Positions 1 through 8,608 of a stretch of 64,000 nucleotides of DNA are shown one piece after another. A model generated the notes under the pieces. The model saw only the letters and a program-made list of their open reading frames with translations. It did no database searches and was not told the DNA's origin. The stretch's first letter is position 1, and every line of letters begins with the position of its first letter. Where the stretch lies: positions 1 through 64,000 of the IMG/VR virus record IMGVR_UViG_3300021364_000016. One strand, 5' to 3'. The stretch is from a virus. The position numbers and the translations under genes are program-made.

Positions 1-6
1 TGTATC

Positions 7-14
7 TATTTATA
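7..14 (-). promoter_or_regulatory. T4-type late promoter
   Basis: Perfect TATAAATA on the minus strand. It contains the TAA stop codon of the fibre gene at 10-1206 and would fire leftward into a gene outside the window. Confidence 0.6.
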
Positions 15-1206
15 CTTGTTGTTCAGCACTATGTGATCTTCCTTGAGTTAAATCTCCTACCTCTGTAGCATCTGCGTCCGTTGCAAAAGGAAATTTTTGT
101 ATTCGTGGTCCTTCAGTAGAAGGAGGAGTTGAACCGCCAGAATCATATCCATTTGTTGTAGATGATTGGCCACTTCCTGAACCTACATTCATCGATAAAT
201 TAGCAATATCAGCGGCATTACCATCTGATGCAAAAGAAAATTTTTGTATCTTTAATTTAAAATTTGGAAAACCTCCAGTAGCATAACCATGAGTTGTAGA
301 ACTTTGCGCACTATGTGAAGAAGTTCCTTCAGTCAAATCTCCAACATCAGATAAAAGAGTATCCACTACCATAGAAAATTTTGTTATATCATCTATAGGC
401 ACTCTAGAGAACGGATTACCGCCAAAGCTTGGAAATACCCTACCTCCTGATGAATATCCGTGTGTATTTGAGGAATGTCCTCCCATGACCTCTGTTGTTC
501 TATCTTCGTGAAAGCTTACTTCTCTTGAATTCGCATCGGTCGCAAATGGAAACTTTTCAATATATCTAGCACCTATAGCAATCGGAGGCATTTTTCCGGG
601 TATAATATAACCATTCGTAGCGGATGATGTACCAGCAGCAAGTGCTGTTGGACCATCGCTTATATCTCCTACATCAGTAGCATTGCCGTCTGATGCAAAA
701 GAAAATTTATCAATAGTTTCTCTATGAGAAGGTTGTGTAGGTCCCGCGCCAGTTGGATCATTTCCACCAGCTGTATATCCATGAGTAGATGATGATGAAC
801 CAGCTGATGTATCTCTTCTTTGAGTTAGGTCTCCAACGTCAGTCGCATTAGCATCACTACTAAAAGGAAATTTGTCTATTGTATCTCGCCTTGTGCCGTT
901 TGAGTTTCCTCCTGAAGCATATCCAGAAGTACTTCCTTGAAATGAAAAAGTTTGTGATTGTTGATTAAACAATTTAGAAGTATTTAAAGTGTTAACTGTT
1001 AAAGTGTCGACATTTATACCTCTATTCGCAGTATTTCCGGTTGCTAATACAGAGTCAATATTAATACCACCATAAATTAATTCACCTGCTCCATCAGATA
1101 CTAGAGCTTTTCCTAAAGCTCCTGCTGAGTCCGGCAACGTATAGACAATATTATCGCTACTATCTATTAACGCTATTTTATTTCCTTTTATTTGTAAATC
1201 AGCCAT
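10..1206 (-). CDS. Propeller-repeat tail fibre-like protein 1
   Basis: 398 residues. After an N-terminal segment (MADLQIKGNKIAL) shared with the next two genes, the chain is six repeats of about 45-60 residues. Each begins with HGYxxGG or a close variant, followed by a variable loop, an IDKFPF-like strand, DxNATDVGDL and GxSSxT. The pattern is kelch-like, and six copies suggest a six-bladed beta-propeller. It sits downstream of the hub genes in the same orientation, so a receptor-binding or fibre role is the best inference. The variable loops between conserved strands would be the contact surface. Blades 3 and 4 are the most degenerate (NGYIIPG; DDITKFSMVVD). Enzymatic function is not indicated. 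Start ATG overlaps the upstream stop as TAAATG. Confidence 0.7.
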   Translation of the reverse strand: MADLQIKGNKIALIDSSDNIVYTLPDSAGALGKALVSDGAGELIYGGINIDSVLATGNTANRGINVDTLTVNTLNTSKLFNQQSQTFSFQGSTSGYASGGNSNGTRRDTIDKFPFSSDANATDVGDLTQRRDTSAGSSSSTHGYTAGGNDPTGAGPTQPSHRETIDKFSFASDGNATDVGDISDGPTALAAGTSSATNGYIIPGKMPPIAIGARYIEKFPFATDANSREVSFHEDRTTEVMGGHSSNTHGYSSGGRVFPSFGGNPFSRVPIDDITKFSMVVDTLLSDVGDLTEGTSSHSAQSSTTHGYATGGFPNFKLKIQKFSFASDGNAADIANLSMNVGSGSGQSSTTNGYDSGGSTPPSTEGPRIQKFPFATDADATEVGDLTQGRSHSAEQQV

Positions 1207-2424
1207 TTATGATTGGTGTCCTGTCGATTCGCCTCTACTTTTACTTATATCTCCTACGTCAGTAGCAGTACCATCACTACTAAAAGGAAATTTGTCAATA
1301 ACATTTGTGAAAACACTTTGAGGAAGTACATATCCACCAGATGTATATCCATGAGATATAGAGCTTTGACCGGCACTAAATCCTCTTGCTACACTTAGAT
1401 CTCCTACTTCTGTGGCGTTTGCATCTGAACTAAAAGGAAATTTTTCAATTGATGTTATGACAGTGGTAAATAAAGGTGAATCATTGTTACCACTTCCACC
1501 AGCTACATATCCATGTGCTGTTGATGATTGCCCGACACAGTGTGCTTTTTCTGCGGCTAAATCACCAACATCAGTTGCAGCAGAAGTATTAGAAAATGGA
1601 AACTTATCTATTATATTTTTACGGCTGAAAAAAGGAGGACTAAGACCTCCGGCTAAATAACCGTGAGTAGTAGATGAATGACCAGCACCTCTTTGTCTAG
1701 CCTGACCTAAACCCAAAAAGCTGTGTACAGCAGAATTTGTATCATGAGCAAATGGAAACTTAGCAATTGTAGGTGAACTTGGCGGAGTGTTCTGTGATGC
1801 AGCTCCACCAGAAGAATATCCAGTGTCAGTTGATGAATGTCCCATTGAACCGGCTTTTCCTGAACCTACAAGACCACCTACCTCAGTAGATTCTGCGTTG
1901 TTACTGAACGGAAATTTATGAATTATAGCTACTGAACTAACACCGCCAGTAGAATAGCCATGATCAGCAGAAGATTGGCCTGATGCTCTTTGGCCGGACT
2001 TATTAAGATAACCCGCATCAGTAGCATTAGCGTCAGAAGCAAATGGAAATTTGTCTATGGTGCGACCTCCATTGATTCCTTCCGGATCACCAGCAGGACT
2101 TGGAAAAACAGGATTAAAAGGCTGTTGCCCACCAACAGTATATCCTGAAAATACACCTTGAAAATTTAATAGTGCTCCACCTTCTACAATTGTATCCGCT
2201 TCAATAGTTTTAGCATTAATAACAGTGACTGTCATATCTCTATTCGAAGAATCTCCTGCAGCCAATACAGAATCAATATCTATTCCACCAAAAAATAATT
2301 TGCCTGTGCCATCTGTTACAAGCGCATTTCCTGCTGTACCAGCCGAATCAGGTAATGTATAAATTGTATTATCATTACTGTCGACAAATGCAATTTTATT
2401 TCCTTTTATTTGTAAATCAGTCAT
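1207..2424 (-). CDS. Propeller-repeat tail fibre-like protein 2
   Basis: 405 residues, a tandem paralogue of its two neighbours, with the same start (MTDLQIKGNKIAF), the same LPDSAG and GGIDIDSVLAAGDSSNR segments, and six HGYxxGG-type blades. It is closer to protein 3 in the N-terminal 60 residues and diverges mainly in the inter-strand loops, as expected for receptor-facing variation. It lies directly between its paralogues with only a few bases separating them, which implies one transcript. Function is inferred from position and repeat architecture. Confidence 0.7.
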   Translation of the reverse strand: MTDLQIKGNKIAFVDSNDNTIYTLPDSAGTAGNALVTDGTGKLFFGGIDIDSVLAAGDSSNRDMTVTVINAKTIEADTIVEGGALLNFQGVFSGYTVGGQQPFNPVFPSPAGDPEGINGGRTIDKFPFASDANATDAGYLNKSGQRASGQSSADHGYSTGGVSSVAIIHKFPFSNNAESTEVGGLVGSGKAGSMGHSSTDTGYSSGGAASQNTPPSSPTIAKFPFAHDTNSAVHSFLGLGQARQRGAGHSSTTHGYLAGGLSPPFFSRKNIIDKFPFSNTSAATDVGDLAAEKAHCVGQSSTAHGYVAGGSGNNDSPLFTTVITSIEKFPFSSDANATEVGDLSVARGFSAGQSSISHGYTSGGYVLPQSVFTNVIDKFPFSSDGTATDVGDISKSRGESTGHQS

Positions 2425-2426
2425 AC

Positions 2427-3650
2427 TTATCCTTGAGTTCCTGCCGCTACTCTTCGTGCTTGAGTTAAATTCATTCCGGTATCTGGTGCATCAGCATCTG
2501 TTGCAAAAGGAAATTTGTAAATATTACCCGCCCCGTCGGGGCTTCCGCCACAAGCATATCCGTGTGTAGCTGATGATACTCCAGCCATTCCATATCTACG
2601 ATCGTTATAAAATCCAGGAGAAGCAATCAAATCTCCTATTTTTGTAGCATTTGTGTCTGTCGCAAAAGGAAATTTTTGAACATCACTTCGATATAAAGGT
2701 GGAGGAGAGAAAGTAGATCCTGTTATTCCTCCAGTTACATATCCATGAGTGGACGATGATTGCCCAGAAGTATCAGAATTTTGTAGTATAAGATCTCCAA
2801 CATCGGTCGCATTAGCATCGGTACTAAAAGGAAATTTATCAATAGTATTTACGGCAGTAGGACTGCCTAGGCCAGTTTCACCACCTGAACTATATCCATG
2901 AGTACTAGAATTTGTTCCACTAGCTTCTTTTCTACTTTGACTTAGATCTCCTACATCGGTCGCATTGGCATCAACACTAAAAGGAAACTTATCGATAGGG
3001 TTAGCCCCAGTTTGAGATGTTCCTGGAAAAATAGTCGGCATGCCGCCAGCAGTATATCCATGAGTGGATGAAGATTGACCTGCGGTGCTAGCACGAGACT
3101 GTGTTAAATCACCAACATCAGTGGCATTACCATCAGTACTAAAAGAGTGCTTATCAATAATATTTGAACTAGTTACCGACGGACTGCCAGGTTGAGTACC
3201 GCCAGTTGTATATCCGTGAGTTGATGAAGATTTACCAGAAACTTTTCCTCTTGTCACTGTTAAATCGCCTACATCGAATGTAGCAGTATCATATCCAACT
3301 GCGGTATTGAATTTATCAATTGTATTTGTAAGACTCGGCGCCTCACCGCCAGAAACGTAACCATGAACTGGATAAGCAGGTGTTGGCGGTGCAGGACTTG
3401 GATTAGCAATATTGATAGTTTCACCTCTAGCAATATCGCTATTAAGAACATTAACAGTTATATTTCTATTCGAAGAATCTCCTGCTGCTAGTACAGATTC
3501 TATGTCAATACCGCCATAAAATAATTTACCAGCTCCATCAGTTACTACAGCCTCTCCAATAGAACCAGCAGAATCTGGAAGCGTGTAAATAATATTATCA
3601 TTACTATCTAGAAGTGCAACTTTGTTACCTCTAATTTGTAAGTCAGCCAT
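2427..3650 (-). CDS. Propeller-repeat tail fibre-like protein 3
   Basis: 407 residues, first of the three paralogues in transcription order. It carries the cleanest repeats: six units starting HGYVSGG, HGYTTGG, HGYTAGG, HGYSSGG, HGYVTGG and HGYACGG, with IDKFPF and NATDVGDL strands in most. An AAGGATAA ribosome site lies a few bases before ATG. The last unit has a Cys in the HGY motif (HGYACGG). It probably folds as a six-bladed propeller on a short N-terminal attachment domain. Assignment to the tail is by operon position after gp5. Confidence 0.7.
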   Translation of the reverse strand: MADLQIRGNKVALLDSNDNIIYTLPDSAGSIGEAVVTDGAGKLFYGGIDIESVLAAGDSSNRNITVNVLNSDIARGETINIANPSPAPPTPAYPVHGYVSGGEAPSLTNTIDKFNTAVGYDTATFDVGDLTVTRGKVSGKSSSTHGYTTGGTQPGSPSVTSSNIIDKHSFSTDGNATDVGDLTQSRASTAGQSSSTHGYTAGGMPTIFPGTSQTGANPIDKFPFSVDANATDVGDLSQSRKEASGTNSSTHGYSSGGETGLGSPTAVNTIDKFPFSTDANATDVGDLILQNSDTSGQSSSTHGYVTGGITGSTFSPPPLYRSDVQKFPFATDTNATKIGDLIASPGFYNDRRYGMAGVSSATHGYACGGSPDGAGNIYKFPFATDADAPDTGMNLTQARRVAAGTQG

Positions 3651-3652
3651 GA

Positions 3653-4423
3653 TTATCCTTTGTTAGGTTTCGCAGTATTTCTAGTTCCAGCACCAAGACC
3701 TGGCGTATCTGTATGAGAATGAGTATGGTTAACTAATGAAACGCCATCAACCACAACATCGCCAGTACCGCCATTTATATTTACTGTATTAGCATCGACT
3801 TTAACATTAGTTGCTAATACATTTGCATTTGTTCCTGCATCAATGTAAGTATTCGTTGTTTTTACAACTAAACTTCCATCTGGATGAAACTCCATAAACG
3901 CTCCTGACTTATGATGTATATGTATTCTTTCACCACTTGGAGTATCATCAATCTCGATGACATGACCACTTGTGGTTTGTATTACTTTATTGTGTGGATA
4001 TTCAGCTGCATAAGGATCACCCGGGGCCCCTGAAACGCTTACACTTTTTGTAAGAGTATTTGTTCCTCTTGCAAGTTGATTTGTAGATCTACCACCCGGA
4101 GAATTTTCTTCAAGTTTAGGTAAAGAACCTACAACAAGTGGAAGTTGTGAATTTGATCCATCTAAAAAGATTCCAAAGACTAACGAATCAATTTGAATTC
4201 CTAAATTATTACCGAGTCCGTTTGTTCCACCTTGTGTAAGTGGTATTACCACTTGAGCCCATGGTAAATCTGCATCTGGAATATCTGTTTTATTTTCAGA
4301 ATGAACTCCATAGATTCTCACTCGTATTCTTCCGAGTTCTTCTGGATCAATAATATCAACGACAGTTCCTAAAAACCATCGTGTTCTATCTCCATAATAA
4401 TCTATATATTTTTTAGGTATCAT
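3653..4423 (-). CDS. gp5: Baseplate central spike, gp5-like, without lysozyme
   Basis: 256 residues against 575 in T4. The N-terminal OB-fold domain is recognisable (RWFLGTVVDI, ELGRIRVRIYGVH, PWAQVV, GIFLDGSN). The T4 lysozyme domain is absent. The C-terminal part has GHVIEIDDTPSGERIHIHHKSG and a short beta-helix rich in D, N, V and T, ending with NHTHSHTDTPG. The HTHSH cluster could hold the tip metal ion seen in other phage spikes. The protein should form the trimeric membrane-piercing spike on gp27. Its start overlaps the gp27 stop by 11 bases, which indicates coupled translation. Confidence 0.85.
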   Translation of the reverse strand: MIPKKYIDYYGDRTRWFLGTVVDIIDPEELGRIRVRIYGVHSENKTDIPDADLPWAQVVIPLTQGGTNGLGNNLGIQIDSLVFGIFLDGSNSQLPLVVGSLPKLEENSPGGRSTNQLARGTNTLTKSVSVSGAPGDPYAAEYPHNKVIQTTSGHVIEIDDTPSGERIHIHHKSGAFMEFHPDGSLVVKTTNTYIDAGTNANVLATNVKVDANTVNINGGTGDVVVDGVSLVNHTHSHTDTPGLGAGTRNTAKPNKG

Positions 4424-5735
4424 AGTTAGCCATCTTTACACATTGAAGCGATACATCATATGTCTCTCTTTTAAACATATGACGAGCAGCAAAAACTAAA
4501 TAATCTCCTGATGCTTTAGTATCTATACCCTTGTTTTCTCTTGATTCAGGAGTTGAAGAAGGAAATTCAATTCGTAAATTATTACCAATTGTAGAATGTT
4601 TATCACCGTCGATAAAATCAACTCCTGGTACTACAATAGTTAAAGGTGCCTTTTTCAGTATTCCATCCATTGCTCTACATATAATATTTAGTTTGTAGTC
4701 AGAAGTAATATTACTTTCACCAAAACTTAAGATTTCATCTGGTCCTGTGTAAGCACTCGATCCACCAATCTGTGAGATAAGTCGTGATTTATACTTATTA
4801 AAAGAGATTCCATTGTGTTTATAATCTTCTGAAAACATATATTGATTTTGATCTCTTTTTAAAACACCTTTTGTGGAAATTGGTTTTAATAGATCTCTTA
4901 CGATATCAAATGAAAATTCGTTCTTTTTATTCTTTGTCGTATCGATATATTGGTATTGAGCTCCAATGAGACCAGCATATATTAGTGTCATTAAATCTTC
5001 TGAGTTATGAAACTTATAATTTTTAATTGTTCTTCGTCTGACATCTCGATTCGTTGCTTTTACAACTAAACTCGATCTTTTATATGAAACATCAGGATTG
5101 ATTACTTCATTTTCAATCATTGTTCCTAAATCAGTAAATTTTAAATTATCTTCTGTTAGAACAGAAAACATATAGAAAGGATATCCTTCCTTTGTTGACG
5201 CTCTATTTGATACCCATTGAATCGTTTCTAACGGATCTAAATTTGGAACAATCATTTTGAAAAATTGTTTATCAGTGTTTGATACGTCGACTGTTTTACC
5301 TAAAAAGTTTTGTGATACCTTTTTAATAATTTCAGAACATCGACCTTTGTACGATTTATTAATGTTTATCAAACATGCAGTATATCCAATATCTTCTATG
5401 ATATTAATTACTAATAATTGAGAATTATCGTTAACTCTTTTCTTTGAAATAAGTTTATCAATATAAAATGTTTTTACAATTGTTACTGAACCAGATCTAG
5501 AACTCTTTAATTTTACAGTAATCTTTTCTCCACCTAGGATATCTACTCTTTGCATGATATCAGCGTCATCAAGAATAACGGCAGTTCCGGTAAGATAAGG
5601 TTTTTCAATACTTTCAAAGATTTCTAAATCACTAAGTTGATTCTTTACTTCTAAAGGTTTATTCAACCTATCAGATTCTAAAAGAACCGACTCAAAAAGA
5701 TAATCTGATTGTTGTTCTGGTGCGCCTTTTAACAT
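4413..5735 (-). CDS. gp27: Baseplate hub protein, gp27-like
   Basis: 440 residues (T4 gp27 is about 390). It begins MLKGAPEQQSDYLFESVLLES and has the hub-type beta-barrel pattern (LEIFESIEKPYLTGTAVILD, ITVKLKSS). A second part contains VPNLDPLETIQWVSNRA, as in tail hub proteins of the gpD/gp27 group. It would form the trimeric ring that continues the tail tube and holds the gp5 spike. It lies between gp53 and gp5 with one-base or short overlaps. Identity rests on partial motif similarity plus synteny. Confidence 0.8.
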   Translation of the reverse strand: MLKGAPEQQSDYLFESVLLESDRLNKPLEVKNQLSDLEIFESIEKPYLTGTAVILDDADIMQRVDILGGEKITVKLKSSRSGSVTIVKTFYIDKLISKKRVNDNSQLLVINIIEDIGYTACLININKSYKGRCSEIIKKVSQNFLGKTVDVSNTDKQFFKMIVPNLDPLETIQWVSNRASTKEGYPFYMFSVLTEDNLKFTDLGTMIENEVINPDVSYKRSSLVVKATNRDVRRRTIKNYKFHNSEDLMTLIYAGLIGAQYQYIDTTKNKKNEFSFDIVRDLLKPISTKGVLKRDQNQYMFSEDYKHNGISFNKYKSRLISQIGGSSAYTGPDEILSFGESNITSDYKLNIICRAMDGILKKAPLTIVVPGVDFIDGDKHSTIGNNLRIEFPSSTPESRENKGIDTKASGDYLVFAARHMFKRETYDVSLQCVKMANYDT

Positions 5736-6481
5736 TATATCTTAATTGCCTGTTTGAATGCGTCTGCTATTTGATCGATATTGCCTGGTCTGAAAACTCT
5801 AATTTGTTTTAGACTATCATTAACTCTTACTAATTCTTCTAAATTTGTGACCGGTATGTCTCCAGTTCCTAAAACAAAATCGCCGTTTGAATCAATTAGA
5901 TCTATATGTTCACCTGAAGTATTTTCTATATGGTGTGTAGCATTAATTTGATCGACAATGCTTGATACATCACTAGCAGCAATAGTTGTAGTTGATCCAT
6001 CTGCATTTATCGTTTGATATCCTTGTGTTGATGTAATATTACCATTGACATCTGTCAAAACTAATTGTAATAAATCAGTGTCTCTATGAATAATTTTTGC
6101 GGTTGCTCCGTTATTCACCCCTGTAATTGTTTGTCCTACTTTGAGAATAGTAGAAATATCAATCGACAAATTCATCACTTTAAAAGGATATTTTCTAAGA
6201 GCAAATTCGTATAATTTTTTCTGTGTTAACGGCCAGCCTTTTTCTCTGATTTTATCATTCAACATATAAAAAGTCCAGTGATATTCTGGAGTATCGTAAA
6301 TCTTTTGAGAAACGTTATCTGGTCTCTCACCATCTAAAATATTATAATCTTCGTACATCGTAAGATTATCTTTTACTTGATCAATAACGTCAGTGTATAT
6401 TGAGATATTTCTAAATTTATCTTTTTGAGCGTGATCGCCAAACATGTAATCAATTGTAGGAAAATATTTAAAGTAATCCAT
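5735..6481 (-). CDS. gp53: Baseplate wedge protein, gp53-like
   Basis: 248 residues against about 196 in T4. The N-terminal half is typical: YFPTIDYMFGD, NISIYTDVIDQVKDN, YNILDGERPDNVSQKIYDTPEYHW, then REKGWPLTQKKLYEFA. The extra length comes from an inserted beta-rich module (GQTITGVNNGATAKII through LQLVLTDVNGNI) of a kind common in marine T4-like baseplate proteins. The C-terminus returns to wedge-like sequence (LKQIRVFRPGNIDQIADAF). Stop and start share one base with gp27 and gp48 respectively. Confidence 0.85.
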   Translation of the reverse strand: MDYFKYFPTIDYMFGDHAQKDKFRNISIYTDVIDQVKDNLTMYEDYNILDGERPDNVSQKIYDTPEYHWTFYMLNDKIREKGWPLTQKKLYEFALRKYPFKVMNLSIDISTILKVGQTITGVNNGATAKIIHRDTDLLQLVLTDVNGNITSTQGYQTINADGSTTTIAASDVSSIVDQINATHHIENTSGEHIDLIDSNGDFVLGTGDIPVTNLEELVRVNDSLKQIRVFRPGNIDQIADAFKQAIKI

Positions 6482-7485
6482 TAGAAATCTCCTACTGCAT
6501 TTGATGGTCTAGTTTCAGACTTTTGAAATTCGTGTTGATAATAAATATCGTTCTCTTCGTTTCGAATATCAATTTTACTAATAGTTTTATACTCAACAAA
6601 GCTCAGACTTAAATTAATATCAGTTGGAGAACCATCTTCATGTAACGCACCTGATTGATTATTATATGAAGTGCTAACAGATCTTAAATAACTTAGTTTG
6701 ATCGGAGTTCCTATATTTTTAAATGGTCCATCAACATTTGAAAGCAATTTAATTCTAAACATATTAGGATATTTAAATCCTAATGGAATATCAGCAGATC
6801 CGAGTTGGCCACTGATTTCTTCTGGATACATATGATACCTAAAATATTTTACGATGTCTTTAACTGCGATCGCTTCTTTTCTTGATTTTGGTTGAAACTG
6901 AAATTGGAATGTAAATTCTCTAATTGCAACTCCATTAAAAAGAGTTCGAACGTTTGGATTTAAAATTACTCTAGCTGAAAGAGTTGTTGCATTACTTAAT
7001 TTATCATTTGGAATAATTTGAGCAATACGAGCTGCACCGAGTCCAGTTACTCCTTCTCCACCAAGTAACTTAAACGCTTCAACAAAAGATTGTCCAGCTT
7101 GCTTGATTCCTTCAAACACAGAATTAGGAATACTTGCGCCGGCGTTCATCGCTGTTGCAGCAGCCATTCCAGTTGCCCCTAAAGATGCATTTCCATATTC
7201 AGCTCTATCATTTACTTGAAATGCAATTGGCAAATAGAGATCTGTCTTTTCTCCAGGTATTGGTTTAACATCAACAGCAGAAAGACTTGCAGATTCTTTA
7301 TTTAATTCAAATCCTCCATCACTTCCACCTTCAACTTTATTTGAACTAAATTGAACATTAAATCTGGGTGGAATCACCTTCATTACTTGAAAAGTGATTC
7401 TGCTTTTGTATTGATCAACTTCATCGATTGGATATCTTCGTTCTACGCCGGCATGAGGGGCGAAATCTTTATAGCTAAATGACAT
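6481..7485 (-). CDS. gp48: Baseplate tail-tube cap, gp48-like
   Basis: 334 residues (T4 gp48 is 364). The tail-tube fold signature is a helix-strand segment KDIVKYFRYHMYPEE preceded by REFTFQFQFQPKSRKEA, comparable to the same region of T4 gp48. The C-terminus has SLSFVEYKTISKIDIRNEEND. A central stretch from about residue 100 to 145 is rich in Gly and Ala. With gp54 it should start tube polymerisation on the hub. It is the first gene of the leftward late operon, with a perfect late promoter 36 bases upstream. Confidence 0.8.
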   Translation of the reverse strand: MSFSYKDFAPHAGVERRYPIDEVDQYKSRITFQVMKVIPPRFNVQFSSNKVEGGSDGGFELNKESASLSAVDVKPIPGEKTDLYLPIAFQVNDRAEYGNASLGATGMAAATAMNAGASIPNSVFEGIKQAGQSFVEAFKLLGGEGVTGLGAARIAQIIPNDKLSNATTLSARVILNPNVRTLFNGVAIREFTFQFQFQPKSRKEAIAVKDIVKYFRYHMYPEEISGQLGSADIPLGFKYPNMFRIKLLSNVDGPFKNIGTPIKLSYLRSVSTSYNNQSGALHEDGSPTDINLSLSFVEYKTISKIDIRNEENDIYYQHEFQKSETRPSNAVGDF

Positions 7486-7495
7486 CTATTTTTCC

Positions 7496-7503
7496 TATAA
7501 ATA
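7496..7503 (+). promoter_or_regulatory. T4-type late promoter for gp4 operon
   Basis: Perfect TATAAATA on the plus strand. By T4 spacing, transcription would start near 7509, which excludes an upstream in-frame ATG at 7479 and supports the gp4 start at 7536. Confidence 0.8.
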
Positions 7504-7520
7504 TAAAAGTAATTTTATCT

Positions 7521-7528
7521 TATTTATA
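7521..7528 (-). promoter_or_regulatory. T4-type late promoter for gp48-gp53-gp27-gp5 operon
   Basis: Perfect TATAAATA read on the minus strand, facing the plus-strand late promoter 17 bases away. Predicted start is near 7515, giving a leader of about 30 bases for gp48. Confidence 0.8.
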
Positions 7529-7535
7529 TAGAAAA

Positions 7536-8039
7536 ATGGCGTATTCTGGTTACTATAAAGTGAAGAACATAAAGAAGTATAAAGGTGACTATACAAAAGT
7601 CGTCTACCGATCGTTATGGGAAAAATCAGTTTTTTCTTGGTGTGATTCAAATCCAAATGTAAAAAATTGGTCTTCAGAAGAAGTTGTGATACCTTATTAT
7701 TATGAAGCAGATAAGAGATATCATAGGTATTTTCCAGATCTTAAAATTGTTTTTGAAGATAGAACACTTTTAGTTGAAATCAAACCTGAAAAAGAAACTG
7801 TACCACCAACCGGTCCTAAAAGAACTCGAAAATATATTAATGAAGGTTTTACTTACATTAAAAATATGAATAAATGGAAAGCTGCAAATGAATATTGTAA
7901 AGATCGTGGTTGGGAATTCCAAATATGGACTGAAAAGACTTTACAAGAAATGAAATTACTTACGAAACCTGTACCAGGTAAATTGAAGAAACTAAAACCT
8001 CTACAGCCATTTCGTAGAAAACGCAGAAAAAAGATATAA
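7536..8039 (+). CDS. gp4: Head completion protein, gp4-like
   Basis: 167 residues from ATG at 7536. It begins MAYSGYYKVKNIKKYKGDY and has RSLWEKSVFSWCDSNPNVKNW, ADKRYHRYFPDLKI, LLVEIKPEKE and a basic C-terminus. The YFPDL/VEIKP pair looks like the D and ExK of a PD-(D/E)XK nuclease-type fold, known for the T4 gp4 (gp50) family. The protein acts at head completion before tail joining. The ATG was preferred over one 57 bases upstream because the late promoter would start transcription between them. Confidence 0.85.
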   Translation: MAYSGYYKVKNIKKYKGDYTKVVYRSLWEKSVFSWCDSNPNVKNWSSEEVVIPYYYEADKRYHRYFPDLKIVFEDRTLLVEIKPEKETVPPTGPKRTRKYINEGFTYIKNMNKWKAANEYCKDRGWEFQIWTEKTLQEMKLLTKPVPGKLKKLKPLQPFRRKRRKKI

Positions 8040-8042
8040 ATA
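8035..8042 (+). promoter_or_regulatory. Candidate late promoter overlapping gp4 stop
   Basis: Perfect TATAAATA that includes the gp4 TAA stop. Five bases separate it from the next ATG (8048), so the expected start site falls on the A of that ATG. Confidence 0.5.
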
Positions 8043-8047
8043 CTGAT

Positions 8048-8608
8048 ATGGCAGGTGAAAGTTTATTTCAACAATTAGAATTCGAAGCATTTCGTGCAGG
8101 GATTACTCCACGAACGAAACAGTCTATTGAGTGGTTTCGTAATAAAGCAAGGCAAATGTTTCGAGGTAGAGTAATTAATCGTAAAAAAATATTAGATGAT
8201 GATCTAATTGATTTAAGAAATCGACCCGTGACACGCACAAGAGGGCCAGTAGGAAACATGTATATGTTTTTTTACGATCCTAAGTATAAAGAAACTTTAC
8301 CTTATTACGATGGATTTCCTTTAATTCTCATGATGGGTCCGGCAAAAGATGGATTTTATGGATTGAATTTACATTATCTTCCACCTGTTTTAAGAGCAAG
8401 AGTTTTAGATAGAGTACTAGCAGAAAAAGGCGGTGTGCCGAAAAGATTTATCGCTCCAGCTATGAAACACTATTTGTTTAAACATGTAAGAAGTAGATTT
8501 GCTTTGGTTGATAAACCAGAATGGGAGATTGCTACATTTCTTCCAGCTGCAGATTGGAATAAGGCTTCAGCAAATAAAGTATATAGAGATACAAGGAGAT
8601 CATTGTGA
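8048..8608 (+). CDS. Conserved T4-like virion-region protein of unknown function
   Basis: 186 residues, no function recognised. It is rich in Arg and aromatic residues: IEWFRNKARQMFRG, GNMYMFFYDPKYKETLPYYD, GLNLHYLPPVLRARVLD and a basic C-terminus. The MYxFxYDPKxKxTLPYYDxFP and NxHYLPP segments look like a family conserved between gp4 and gp54 in marine T4-like phages (recollection, not searched). Position suggests a head-completion, DNA-end or baseplate role. No good ribosome site is visible, and a late promoter lies five bases upstream. The stop overlaps the gp54 GTG-region start by four bases. Confidence 0.7.
   Translation: MAGESLFQQLEFEAFRAGITPRTKQSIEWFRNKARQMFRGRVINRKKILDDDLIDLRNRPVTRTRGPVGNMYMFFYDPKYKETLPYYDGFPLILMMGPAKDGFYGLNLHYLPPVLRARVLDRVLAEKGGVPKRFIAPAMKHYLFKHVRSRFALVDKPEWEIATFLPAADWNKASANKVYRDTRRSL

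Noticed and set aside
1213-1660. Plus-strand frames inside the fibre genes
   Set aside because: Antisense shadows of the repeat protein, without ribosome sites or recognisable domains.
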